From assembly GCF_002850745.1 (NCBI RefSeq), contig NZ_KZ559468.1, positions 163,394-227,393 of the forward strand: a stretch of 64,000 nt of DNA, written 5' to 3'. Below the pieces are notes generated by a model that did not search any database, had not been told where the DNA came from, and worked only from the letters and a program-made list of their open reading frames with translations. The DNA comes from Nonomuraea indica. Lineage in GTDB: Bacteria > Actinomycetota > Actinomycetes > Streptosporangiales > Streptosporangiaceae. Shown here piece by piece: positions 25,777 to 33,945 of the stretch (positions are counted from its first letter, which is position 1; each line of letters opens with the position of its first letter). The translations under genes were made by a program, and so were the position numbers.

Positions 25777-26493
25777 CTAGATCCCGAACAGGCGGGCGGC
25801 GTTGCGCCACGCGACCCGCTCGGCCGCCTCGGCGGAGAGCCCGGCCGCCGCGACCGCGCCGAAGGCCGACGACGGGTCGATGAGCGTCGCGTCCGTGCCG
25901 AACAGCAGCCGGCTCCCGTCCACGGCCGCCACCACCTCGGCGATGCGCCCGGCCGGCGCGTGCGACCAGCAGGGTTCGAGGTAGAGCCGGTCGCAGGCGG
26001 CGGCGGCCTCGATGGCGTACCGGAACCCGTCGGCGCCCATGTGCCCCGCGATCACCCGGAGCCCCGGCGTGTCCAGGCAGACCTGGGCCAGGTCCAGCAC
26101 GGAGGCGCCCCAGGTGTGCACGAGCGCGGGGCAGCCGGCCTCGGCGACGAGCGCCAGGGCCTCCCGGAGTTGCGGCGAGGTGACGGGTGACCCCGTGTAG
26201 TCGGTGTGGATCTTCACGCCGACGAACCTCCCGGTGGGGAGGTAGGTGTCCAGGTCCCGGGCGGCCTCGCGCAGCCGGCGCGGGTTGACCGTGACGTAGC
26301 CGAGCAGGCGCTCCTGCCTCTCCAGCACCTGGGCGAGGGCCCGGTTGCCGGCCGGGGCGTCGTAGATGACCGCCTCGGTGGCCGAGACGACGGCCCGGTC
26401 GATGCCGTAGCGGTCCATGGTGGCCAGGCTCGCCTCGGCCACGTCCATGGTGAAGAACCAGGGCCCCCAGTGGGCGTGCACGTCGATGATCAT
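25777..26493 (-). CDS. Amidohydrolase family protein, metal site intact, module 1
   Basis: A 238-aa TIM-barrel metal-dependent hydrolase of the amidohydrolase-2 (ACMSD/PDC hydrolase-like) type. Metal-site motifs are present: DVHAHWG (His6 and His8), VKIHTDY, LVHTWG, AGHMG and the late Asp in LLFGTDATLID. It could hydrolyse a lactone or decarboxylate a small acid; the substrate is unknown. Its ATG overlaps the stop of the degenerate partner (ATGA, 26490-26493), so the two proteins are made in a coupled way and may form a complex. Confidence 0.88.
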   Translation of the reverse strand: MIIDVHAHWGPWFFTMDVAEASLATMDRYGIDRAVVSATEAVIYDAPAGNRALAQVLERQERLLGYVTVNPRRLREAARDLDTYLPTGRFVGVKIHTDYTGSPVTSPQLREALALVAEAGCPALVHTWGASVLDLAQVCLDTPGLRVIAGHMGADGFRYAIEAAAACDRLYLEPCWSHAPAGRIAEVVAAVDGSRLLFGTDATLIDPSSAFGAVAAAGLSAEAAERVAWRNAARLFGI

Positions 26494-27278
26494 GAAAGCA
26501 GCCTCCGGGCGTTGCCGCCGGCCACCGCGGCGACCTCGTCGGGACCGAGCCCGCCGGTGGCCAGGCGCAGCAGGGGGACGAGCGGTTCGCAGTGCGGGGC
26601 GCGCGAGCCGTAGAGCAGGCGGTCCGCGCCCACCTCCGCCGCCGCGGTCTCCAGCGCGTCGGGGGAGTTGAGCAGCCGGGTCGAGGTGTGGAAGCCCGGC
26701 TCGTCGGCGGCCGCCACCAGGAAGTCGCCCAGGTGGTAGAAGTGCGTGTCGAGGAAGACGACGCGGGCGCCGATCCCCGCGAACGGCCGCCAGAACCTCC
26801 GCACGTCACCTCCGGTGAGCACGGTCAGGCCGAGCGACGTCGCGCGGCGGGCGACGTGGCGGACGGACGGGAACCCGGCCTCCACACCCTGCTCGTCGGG
26901 GAAGAGCCGGACCGCCCGGCTCCCCGCCGCCGCCAGCCGCTCCAGCTCGCGCGCCGCTCCGACCGGGTCGCGCAGGTCCACCGCGCCGACCGGGGCGAAC
27001 GCCGACCCCTCCGTCCGGAGCGCGCCCAGCGCCAGCGCCTCGTCGTTGCCGGACCGCACGTCGAACAGGGCCGCGCGCAGGCTCGCCGCCGCGCCCTCCC
27101 GGATCCGGTGCCGGGCCAGCGTGGCGAGCACCTCGCCGGGGTCGCCCCGTGGACCGTCGCGGTCCGGATAGGCGCCCACGAGCACGTCGACGTCGAGCGT
27201 CACCTCAAGGTCCCCGATCAGCCGCCACGCGTCGAACGCCGTACCGGCCCCATCCCTTGTCGTCATGCGCGCCATCAT
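26490..27278 (-). CDS. Amidohydrolase-fold protein lacking metal ligands, module 1
   Basis: 262 aa. The length and order of segments follow the amidohydrolase-2 barrel (AGNDEAL-like RSGNDEALAL, AVRLFPDEQG, RLLYGSRAPHCEP, GNARRLL), but the metal-site residues are gone: the HxH position reads DAWRLIG and the late FGTD position reads YGSR. It is therefore probably a pseudoenzyme or structural/regulatory subunit of the downstream intact protein. It resembles the 29339-30037 protein more than its own partner. It starts near 27278, divergent from the second propeller gene across operator site E. Confidence 0.75.
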   Translation of the reverse strand: MMARMTTRDGAGTAFDAWRLIGDLEVTLDVDVLVGAYPDRDGPRGDPGEVLATLARHRIREGAAASLRAALFDVRSGNDEALALGALRTEGSAFAPVGAVDLRDPVGAARELERLAAAGSRAVRLFPDEQGVEAGFPSVRHVARRATSLGLTVLTGGDVRRFWRPFAGIGARVVFLDTHFYHLGDFLVAAADEPGFHTSTRLLNSPDALETAAAEVGADRLLYGSRAPHCEPLVPLLRLATGGLGPDEVAAVAGGNARRLLS

Positions 27279-27304
27279 GCCATTGACGTACTACGCCCAC
27301 CCAG

Positions 27305-27322
27305 TTACGGTCTGGACCTAAA
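27305..27322. promoter_or_regulatory. Island operator, site E (divergent promoter)
   Basis: TTACGGTC-TG-GACCTAAA lies between the divergent modules. The left half and spacer are identical to site A, including flanking bases. It can serve both the minus-strand amidohydrolase pair and the plus-strand propeller gene. Confidence 0.75.
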
Positions 27323-27352
27323 TCGAACAGAAATGAACGCGAGGTGCTCGGC

Positions 27353-29329
27353 ATGCTCCGACGTGTCCTGGCCGCCGTGGCCGGGCTGCTCCCCGCCCTC
27401 CTCACCGCCCCCGCCGCACAGGCCGCCGCCACCTGCGCCGAGCCCGCCGTGCGCACCTACGGCCCCGCCTCGGTCACCGGGGCCATCGTCGGCTCCGCCG
27501 TCCACGACGGGCGCGCCTACGTCGTGACCCGCGGCCCGAAGCCGCCGGTGCTCGCCGAGCTCGACCTGAGCACCCGCAAGGTGATCAGGAGCGTCACCCT
27601 CCCCGACGGCCCGGCCACGGGCGAGCCGGAGGGCGGCTGGGGCATCGCCGTCTCCGGCGGCAAGGTGTACGTGGGCACGTACCCGGTGCCCGACCTCTAC
27701 AGCTTCGACATCGCCACCGGCGAGGTGCGGCACCTGCACTCCTTCGGCCGCAACGGCGGCTTCGTGTGGAGCCTGGCCGCCGCCCCCGACGGCACCCTCT
27801 ACGCGGGCACCTATCCCGGCGGCCGGGTCTTCGAGTACGTCCCCGCCACGGGCGCGGTCCGTGACTTCGGCGTGCTGGCCCAGGGTGAGCGGTACGCGCG
27901 CGCGGTCGCCGCCGACGACGAATACGTCTACGCGGGCCTGCTCGACAAGGCGAAGCTGGTGCGGATCGACCGGACGAGCGGCGCCGTCCAGCAGCTGGCG
28001 GCCGCCCCCACCGGCGTCGGAGTGGTCACCCTGCACGGCGACCGCGTGCTGGCGGCCGCCGGAGGCGAGCTCATCGACGTGCGCAAGGACGGCTCCGACC
28101 TGCGACGGGTCAAGCTGGAGTCGGGCACCCTCGACGCCCTGGCCGTGACCGGCGACGGCACGGTCTACGCCACCTCCCGCCCGGACGGCGCCGTCCACCG
28201 ATACCGGACCGGCGACACCGCGCTCACCAGGGTCGCCGACGCGCCCGCACCCGGCGACGAGACCCGGCTGATCCAGCCGGTCGGCGAGAACGCCCTCATC
28301 GGCTTCGCGGGCAGCGGCGGCGTGTGGACGCTGGACCCGAGCACCGGCGCGTCGGAGTTCACGGACCTGCTCGACGCGGGGCTGCCCCCGGGCACCGAGC
28401 GGCCGCAGAGCATGCTCCTCGTCCCCAACCGGGCCGTGTACGTCGGCGGCCACTTCTCGATGGAGGTCCGCGACCTGCGCACCGGTGACAAGCGCCGGTT
28501 CCGGCTGCCGGGCGAGCCCAAGGACCTGGTGCGGCGGGGCGACAAGATCTACGCCGCCATGTACCCCAGCGGGCAGATCGTCTCCATCGACCTGCGCACC
28601 GACGAGGTGCGCGGCGTCGGCTTCCTCGGCCACGGCCAGCAGCGGCCGTGGGACATCGAGTACGACCCGGTGACCGACAAGCTGCTCGTGGCCAGCGCCC
28701 CGCTGGGGGCGAACCTCAAGGGCGCCCTGTCCGTGGTGGACCCCCGCACCGGAGCCATCGACGTCTACGTGGACGTCATCCCCGACCAGAGCCTCATGAG
28801 CCTGTCGCTCGACGCGAAGCGGGGCGTGGTGTACCTGGGCGGCGACGTGCTCGGCGGCGGCGGTGTCCCGCCCGTGCACACGACCGCCTCGGTGGCGGCC
28901 TTCGACCTCAGGTCGCGCAAGGTGCTCTGGCAGGTGGACCCGGTGCCCGGCCACCGCACGTTCCAGGACATCAAGGTGCACGGCGACCTGCTGTACGCCG
29001 TCTACAAGCGCGACTCCGGCACCTGGACGGCCATGGACCTGACGACCCGGAAGGTGGTGCGCCAGGGCACGATCGCCGGCTACGGCGAGCTGACCGTGCA
29101 CCGGGGCAGGGTCTTCACCTCCGTCTTCCGCGGCGGCGGTAACGCCTACCTGCTGGGCGACGAGGCGAAGCTGCTCGCCACCGGCCTCGGCGACGAGTGG
29201 TACACCAACCCCCAGCTCCACTTCGTGCCGGGCACCTGGGACGCCTGGGCGCTCGTCGGCCGCGACCTGGCCAGGATCCGGCTGGACCCGGCCTGCCCGC
29301 CCTTGACCGTCCCGCCGGCGGGCAACTAG
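27353..29329 (+). CDS. Secreted beta-propeller (PQQ/YVTN-like repeat) protein, module 2
   Basis: 658 aa from ATG 27353 (SD-like GCGAGG upstream; an in-frame GTG at 27344 is an alternative). It has a Sec signal peptide, MLRRVLAAVAGLLPALLTAPAAQAAA. Propeller repeats continue to the end (GGKVYVGTYPVPDLYSFDIATGEV; DGTLYAGTYPGGRVFEYVPATGAV; RTFQDIKVHGDLLYAVYKR). It is similar in size and repeat layout to the module 1 propeller but uses Sec rather than Tat export. Enzymatic motifs are not visible. It is first in a plus-strand operon with two amidohydrolase-fold genes and a DegT aminotransferase. Confidence 0.85.
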   Translation: MLRRVLAAVAGLLPALLTAPAAQAAATCAEPAVRTYGPASVTGAIVGSAVHDGRAYVVTRGPKPPVLAELDLSTRKVIRSVTLPDGPATGEPEGGWGIAVSGGKVYVGTYPVPDLYSFDIATGEVRHLHSFGRNGGFVWSLAAAPDGTLYAGTYPGGRVFEYVPATGAVRDFGVLAQGERYARAVAADDEYVYAGLLDKAKLVRIDRTSGAVQQLAAAPTGVGVVTLHGDRVLAAAGGELIDVRKDGSDLRRVKLESGTLDALAVTGDGTVYATSRPDGAVHRYRTGDTALTRVADAPAPGDETRLIQPVGENALIGFAGSGGVWTLDPSTGASEFTDLLDAGLPPGTERPQSMLLVPNRAVYVGGHFSMEVRDLRTGDKRRFRLPGEPKDLVRRGDKIYAAMYPSGQIVSIDLRTDEVRGVGFLGHGQQRPWDIEYDPVTDKLLVASAPLGANLKGALSVVDPRTGAIDVYVDVIPDQSLMSLSLDAKRGVVYLGGDVLGGGGVPPVHTTASVAAFDLRSRKVLWQVDPVPGHRTFQDIKVHGDLLYAVYKRDSGTWTAMDLTTRKVVRQGTIAGYGELTVHRGRVFTSVFRGGGNAYLLGDEAKLLATGLGDEWYTNPQLHFVPGTWDAWALVGRDLARIRLDPACPPLTVPPAGN

Positions 29330-29332
29330 TTT
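29327..29332 (+). promoter_or_regulatory. -10 hexamer for a leaderless start at 29339
   Basis: TAGTTT lies 6 nt before the GTG at 29339 and overlaps the preceding stop codon and operator site F. Confidence 0.45.
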
Positions 29333-29347
29333 CGGTCTGTGCCGAAA
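29330..29347. promoter_or_regulatory. Island operator, site F
   Basis: TTTCGG-TCTGTG-CCGAAA, with perfect 6-bp outer arms. It overlaps both a TAGTTT -10 (29327-29332) and the GTG start at 29339, which is a typical repressor position. Confidence 0.65.
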
Positions 29348-30037
29348 TTCGTCATTGACGCTCACCGGCTGATCGGTCCCGTGCCGTTCGACGACCTGCC
29401 CGCCGACCCGCGGGCCGAGATGGACCGGCTGGGCATCGACCGGGCCTGCGTGACCCACGCGCTCAGCCTCTACTCCGACCCGCAGGCGGGCAACGACGCC
29501 CTCCTGCGGCTGGACGACCCGCGGCTCGTCCCGGTGCCCGTGGTGGTGCCGGGCGTGCCGGGCGCGTCGGCCCCCGCGGCTCCGGCCGAGGTGCTGCAGT
29601 GGGGCGTGCGGCTGGTCAGGCTCTGCCCGGAGCGGCACCGCTTCGACCTGACCGGCCCGATGGCGCTGCGCTGGCTGGCCGAGCTGGGACTGCCCGTCGC
29701 CATCGACCTGGACGAGACCTCGCCCGCCGCGCTCCGCACGCTCGCGGCGCGGCTGCCGGGCCTGCGGGTCCTCGTGCTCAACCCGGGCTACCGGGGCCTG
29801 CGCGCGCTCGCGGAGCTGATGGCCGAGGCGCCGGACGTGTGGGTGGAGATCGGCACCGTCAACACCCAGCGCGGCGTCGAGTGGCTGGCCGGGCGGTTCG
29901 GCGCCGGGCGGCTCGTGTTCGGCACCGGGGCGCCGGTGGCCGACGACTGCGGCCCGCGCTTCCTGCTCGACCATCTCGACCTGGAGCCGGCCGACGTCGA
30001 CCTGATCGCCGCCGGCTCGCTGGGGAGGCTGCTGTGA
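29339..30037 (+). CDS. Amidohydrolase-fold protein lacking metal ligands, module 2
   Basis: 232 aa. It follows the amidohydrolase-2 barrel order (MPKFVIDAHRLIG; PQAGNDALL; VRLVRLCPERH; RLVFGTGAPVADD; GSLGRLL), but the second His of HxH is Leu11 and the late Asp is Gly (FGTGAP), so a normal metal site cannot form. It shares DAxRLIG, the AGND segment and VRLxPE with the module 1 degenerate protein. It is probably a non-catalytic partner of the next gene product, with which it overlaps by 4 bp (GTGA). The start is fixed by a leaderless-type promoter. Confidence 0.75.
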   Translation: MPKFVIDAHRLIGPVPFDDLPADPRAEMDRLGIDRACVTHALSLYSDPQAGNDALLRLDDPRLVPVPVVVPGVPGASAPAAPAEVLQWGVRLVRLCPERHRFDLTGPMALRWLAELGLPVAIDLDETSPAALRTLAARLPGLRVLVLNPGYRGLRALAELMAEAPDVWVEIGTVNTQRGVEWLAGRFGAGRLVFGTGAPVADDCGPRFLLDHLDLEPADVDLIAAGSLGRLL

Positions 30038-30831
30038 CCACCGGCCCCACCGGTCACGAGGCGGCCGGCGCCGCGGCGGCGCAGGCGGCGCCGGTGCTCG
30101 ACGCGCACGGCCACATCGGCACCTGGCCCGACTTCCTCATCCCCGACCCGACCGCCGAGGGCCTGGTGGCCACGATGGACGCGATCGGCGTCACCGCCAT
30201 GGGCGTCAGCCACCTGCTCGCCGTCGGCCCCGACGCCGAGACGGGCAACCGGCTGGCCATGGAGGCGGCCAGGCGGTTCCCGGGCAGGTTCGGCGTCTGG
30301 CAGGTCTACAACCCGCACCACCGCACACCCCTGACCCGCGAGGGGGTGTGGGGGGTCAAACTGCATCCCGACGTCCACCGGTGCCCGCTGGACGACCCCC
30401 GCTACGAGCCCGTCTGGCGGCTCGGCCTGCCGGTGCTCGCCCACGGCCAGACCGACTCGCCGTGGAGCGACCCGGCCCGGTTCGCCGCCGTCGCCGCCCG
30501 CCATCCGGACGTCCCCCTGCTCATGGGGCACACCGGGCTCTGGCCGTACGGGTTCGACCGCGCGGCCCGGCTGACGGCCGGACATCCGAACCTGTACCTG
30601 GAGGTGTGCGGGTCCAGGATGACCGGCCGCTGGATCGCCCGGCTGGTCGCCACGGCCGGCGCCGAGCGGGTGGTGTTCGGCTCCGACGCGTGCTTCCTCG
30701 ACCTGCGGATCGGTTACGGCCGCGTCGCCCTCGCCCCCCTCTCCGCCGCCGACCGGGCGCTGGTCCAGGGCGGCAACCTCGCCCGCGTCCTCGGTGATCC
30801 CGTCTCCCGCGTCCGAAGGGACCTCCCGTGA
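30034..30831 (+). CDS. Amidohydrolase family protein, metal site intact, module 2
   Basis: 265 aa from GTG 30034, which overlaps the previous stop. Metal motifs are present: VLDAHGHIG (His25, His27), GVKLHPDVH, VLAHGQT, LMGHTGLW and VVFGSDACFLD. The N-terminal 20 residues are an Ala-rich extension. It belongs to the amidohydrolase-2 family; the substrate is unknown. It is the intact member of the second degenerate/intact pair, and its stop overlaps the DegT start by 4 bp. Confidence 0.88.
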   Translation: MTTGPTGHEAAGAAAAQAAPVLDAHGHIGTWPDFLIPDPTAEGLVATMDAIGVTAMGVSHLLAVGPDAETGNRLAMEAARRFPGRFGVWQVYNPHHRTPLTREGVWGVKLHPDVHRCPLDDPRYEPVWRLGLPVLAHGQTDSPWSDPARFAAVAARHPDVPLLMGHTGLWPYGFDRAARLTAGHPNLYLEVCGSRMTGRWIARLVATAGAERVVFGSDACFLDLRIGYGRVALAPLSAADRALVQGGNLARVLGDPVSRVRRDLP

Positions 30832-32012
30832 CCCTCGCCCTGCACGGCGGCACCCCCGTCCGCACCGCCCCGTGGCCCTCCTGGCCGCCGCCGCTCGACG
30901 CCGCGCAGCGCGCGCTGGTCACCGAGGTGCTGGAGAGCGGCCGGTGGGGGGCCGCCCAGGGCGGCGGCGTGACCGGCGACCTCGCCGCCGCCTTCGCCCG
31001 CCGGTCCGCGGTGCCGTACGGGGTGACCGTCGGCAACGCCACGCTCGGGCTGTTCGCCGCGCTGCGCGGGCTGGGGGTGGGGCGGGGCGACGAGGTGATC
31101 GTGCCCGCCTACACGTTCGTCGCGTCGGCCACGGCGGTGCTGCTCGCCGGCGCCGTCCCCGTGATCGCCGACGTGGACCCGGTCCACCTGCACCTGTCGC
31201 CGGACGCCGTACGGGCCGCGCTCACCCACCGGACCGCGGCCCTGATGCCGGTCCACCTGGCGGGCAGTCCCGCCGACATGGACCCGCTGACCGCCCTGGC
31301 CGCCGAGCACGGTCTGGCGGTCGTCGAGGACGCCGCCCAGGCGCACGGCGCGACCTACCGCGACCGGCCGGTCGGCGGCCTCGGCGACGCGGGCGTCTAC
31401 AGCTTCCAGTCGAGCAAGGCGATGACCGCGGGCGAGGGCGGGCTGATCGTCTGCCGGGACGAGGCGGTCTACGAGGCGATCTGGTCGGCGTGCAACGTCG
31501 GCCGCGCGGTCGGCGGCCAGTGGTACGGCCACCCCTCCGTCGGCTGGAACCTCCGGCTCACCGACGTCCAGGCTGCCCTGCTGCTGCCCTGGCTGGACCG
31601 GCTCGACGACGAGATCGCCCGCCGTGACGCCTTCTGCGCGGCCGTCGGACGCGAGCTGGCTCACCTGCCGGCGCGGGACTCGGGCCCGCCGGTGACCGTG
31701 GTGCCTCCGCCGCCCGGCACCACCCGCGACTCGCGGCACCTGCTGATGCTGCGGGTCGACGCCTCCGTGGAGCGCGGCTTCCTGCTGGCCGCGATGGCGG
31801 CCGAGGGGGTGCCACTCGACGCCGGATACCCGCCGCTCGGCACGATGGACGCGCTGACCGGCGCCGGAGCACGCGCCGAGCCGTGCCCGGCCGCCGCCGA
31901 GGCGGCCCGGAGCGTGGTGTGGCTGCGTCAGCCGATGCTCATGGACGACCCCGCCCGCGCCGCGGACATCGCCCGGGCCTTCGCCAAGGTCCTCGCGGAG
32001 AGCGCCCCCTGA
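30828..32012 (+). CDS. DegT/DnrJ/EryC1/StrS family aminotransferase (copy 2)
   Basis: A 394-aa PLP enzyme from GTG 30828. GNATLGLFAALRGLGVGRGDEVIVPAYTFVASATAV is the family start, VEDAAQAHGA holds Asp168, and YSFQSSKAMTAGEGG holds the PLP Lys197; then WNLRLTDVQAALLLPWLDRL. Unlike copy 1 it has no repeat insert, and it has the more typical sugar-aminotransferase sequence. It is the last gene of the module 2 operon (three successive 4-bp overlaps), so its product should act with the amidohydrolase pair. Confidence 0.92.
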   Translation: MTLALHGGTPVRTAPWPSWPPPLDAAQRALVTEVLESGRWGAAQGGGVTGDLAAAFARRSAVPYGVTVGNATLGLFAALRGLGVGRGDEVIVPAYTFVASATAVLLAGAVPVIADVDPVHLHLSPDAVRAALTHRTAALMPVHLAGSPADMDPLTALAAEHGLAVVEDAAQAHGATYRDRPVGGLGDAGVYSFQSSKAMTAGEGGLIVCRDEAVYEAIWSACNVGRAVGGQWYGHPSVGWNLRLTDVQAALLLPWLDRLDDEIARRDAFCAAVGRELAHLPARDSGPPVTVVPPPPGTTRDSRHLLMLRVDASVERGFLLAAMAAEGVPLDAGYPPLGTMDALTGAGARAEPCPAAAEAARSVVWLRQPMLMDDPARAADIARAFAKVLAESAP

Positions 32013-32082
32013 GCGGGACGGCCGACCGCCCCTGGTGTCCGGGGCGCTCCGGCGCCGGCGCGAGCTCGGCCGACCAAGAAAT

Positions 32083-32640
32083 CTACATTGTAAAGGCCTC
32101 GGCCGGTCGGCTCCCGTCGAACACGACGTCGGCCCGGTCCCGGGTGCCGTCCTCGGCGAACCAGGCCCGTTCCGCCTCGAACCAGGCGCGCCACCGGTCC
32201 GCCAGGCCGGGACCGTCGCGCTCGGTCACGCGCCGCAGCCGCAGCGCCTCCGGCGCCTCCACCCAGACGGCGAGCGCCGTCAGGCTCGCGGCCGACCGGC
32301 GGGCCGTGCCGACGCCCTCGACGATCAGCACCGGCGCCACCGGGACCGGGACGAGCTCCGCGTACGCGCCTCGCGTCCAGTCGTAGCGGCGGAACGCCCC
32401 CGGCAGGCCGCGCAGCAGCGGCCGGAGCACCTGCTCCTCCAGAGCGCCGAACCACGGTCCGGGGCCCTCCTCCCACGGCACCGGGAAGTCGTCGCTGTGC
32501 ACGACCTGACAGTCCAGCACCGCGGCCAGCCGGACCGCGAACGTGGTCTTGCCCGACCCGGCCGGGCCGTCCACGGCGACGAGGCGGACGGGCCCGCAGG
32601 AAGGCGGGGCCGCCAGGATGCGGTCGGCCAGTGCTTGCAC
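32083..32640 (-). CDS. Uridine kinase-like P-loop protein
   Basis: 185 aa. Walker A is VDGPAGSGKTTFAVRLA near residue 24, followed by VHSDDFPVPWEEGPG and the hydrophobic strand VLIVEGVG, the layout of uridine kinase/phosphoribulokinase-type small-molecule kinases. The acceptor substrate is not certain. The start is GTG 32640, with a TAGCCT hexamer 6 nt upstream (leaderless type). It is divergent from the CoA-transferase gene and convergent to the aminotransferase. Confidence 0.8.
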   Translation of the reverse strand: MQALADRILAAPPSCGPVRLVAVDGPAGSGKTTFAVRLAAVLDCQVVHSDDFPVPWEEGPGPWFGALEEQVLRPLLRGLPGAFRRYDWTRGAYAELVPVPVAPVLIVEGVGTARRSAASLTALAVWVEAPEALRLRRVTERDGPGLADRWRAWFEAERAWFAEDGTRDRADVVFDGSRPAEAFTM

Positions 32641-32646
32641 GCACCC

Positions 32647-32652
32647 AGGCTA
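32647..32652 (-). promoter_or_regulatory. -10 hexamer for a leaderless start at 32640
   Basis: On the minus strand TAGCCT is followed 6 nt later by the GTG start of the kinase-like gene. Confidence 0.45.
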
Positions 32653-32714
32653 GGGGACATGCCGGGGTAGGGGAGAGAATGTCCTCTCCCGCTGACGCAG
32701 GCTGGAGGACGACC

Positions 32715-33872
32715 GTGCCCGGACCTCTTGGTGACATCGTGGTGCTGGACCTGTCCCGGGCGCTCGCCGGCCCCCACGCGGCGCAGATGCTGGGCGACCT
32801 CGGGGCGCGAGTGATCAAGGTGGAGCACCCGGACGGGGGCGACGAGTCGCGCGGGTGGGGTCCGCCCTTCGTCGGGCCGGATCACGACATCTCCACCTAC
32901 TTCCTGGCGGCCAACCGCAACAAGCAGTCCATCGCCGTCGATCTGAAGTCCGCCGAGGGCAGGCGGCTCGTCGAGCGGCTCGTCCGGCAGAGCGACGTGC
33001 TGGTCGAGAACTTCCGCACCGGCGTCCTCGACCGGCTCGGCTTCCCCGTGGAGCGCCTGCACGAGCTCAACCCGCGCCTGGTCATCCTGTCGATCACGGG
33101 GTTCGGCCACGACGGTCCCGAGGGCGGCCGGCCCGGCTACGACCAGATCGCCCAGGGGGAGGCCGGCCTCATGTCGCTGACCGGTCCGTCCCGCGACGAG
33201 CCGTACCGGGTGGGCGCCTCGATCGCCGACCTGCTCGCCGGCATCCACGGCGCGTACGGCGTGGCCGCCGCGCTGTACGAGCGTGAGCGCACCGGCAGGG
33301 GACGGGTGGTGCGCACCTCGTTGCTGGCCGCGGTGACCGGCGTGCACTCCTACCACGGCACCGCCTGGACGGTGGGCGGGCAGGTGCCGGGGGCCAACGG
33401 AAACCACCACGCCTCGATCGCCCCGTACGGGGCGTTCCGCTGCGCCGACGGGATGCTGCAGATCGCCGTGGCCAACGAGGGCCAGTGGCGCAGGGCGGCG
33501 ACGCTGCTCGGCATCGACCCCGGCGCGCCGAGGTACGCGACCAACCGCGACCGGTTCGCCCACCGCGACGAGCTGATCGCCGAGATGGAGAAGGCGCTGG
33601 CCGCCCATGGCCGCGCCCACTGGCTGGCCCGGCTGGGCGAGGCGGGGGTGCCCGCGGGGGCGATCCGCTCGCTGGACGAGGTCTACTCCTGGGAGCAGAC
33701 GCGTTCGCAGGGACTCGTCGTGGAGGTCGACCATCCGGTGCTGGGCCGGGTCGAGCTGCCGGGCCCGCCGCTGCGCTTCGACGGGCTCGCCGCGATGGAG
33801 CACGTGGCGCCGCCGGCGCTCGGCCAGGACACGGGCGCGGTGCTCGCCTGGCTCGAAGCGCGAGAGAGATGA
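32715..33872 (+). CDS. CaiB/BaiF family (class III) CoA-transferase
   Basis: 385 aa from GTG 32715 (SD GGAGG, 7 nt). An ATG at 32679 is an alternative, but the family normally begins at GPLGDIVVLDLSRALAGP. Typical motifs are MLGDLGARVIKVEHPDGGDESRGW, NRNKQSIAVDLKSAEGR, DVLVENFRTGVLDRLG and GYDQIAQGEAGLMSLTG, in which the Asp is the catalytic carboxylate. It transfers CoA between carboxylic acids. It is 73 bp ahead of a carboxyltransferase gene, so both may act in one acyl-CoA pathway. Confidence 0.92.
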   Translation: MPGPLGDIVVLDLSRALAGPHAAQMLGDLGARVIKVEHPDGGDESRGWGPPFVGPDHDISTYFLAANRNKQSIAVDLKSAEGRRLVERLVRQSDVLVENFRTGVLDRLGFPVERLHELNPRLVILSITGFGHDGPEGGRPGYDQIAQGEAGLMSLTGPSRDEPYRVGASIADLLAGIHGAYGVAAALYERERTGRGRVVRTSLLAAVTGVHSYHGTAWTVGGQVPGANGNHHASIAPYGAFRCADGMLQIAVANEGQWRRAATLLGIDPGAPRYATNRDRFAHRDELIAEMEKALAAHGRAHWLARLGEAGVPAGAIRSLDEVYSWEQTRSQGLVVEVDHPVLGRVELPGPPLRFDGLAAMEHVAPPALGQDTGAVLAWLEARER

Positions 33873-33945
33873 TCGGCATTTCATGGCACCGGCCGGTACG
33901 TTCGTGCGTCAACATTGCAGCACCGCATGACAGTAAGGAGCACTG

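Noticed and set aside
27305..29974. 889-aa open frame on the minus strand opposite the propeller gene
   Set aside because: It is an antisense shadow: no family match, His/Val/Gly-rich composition with no start support, while the plus strand encodes a signal peptide and clear propeller repeats.
25777..30831. Amidohydrolase pairs as simple tandem gene duplications
   Set aside because: The two members within a pair differ in metal ligands, and the degenerate members resemble each other across modules more than their own partners, so this looks like duplication of a pre-existing pair.
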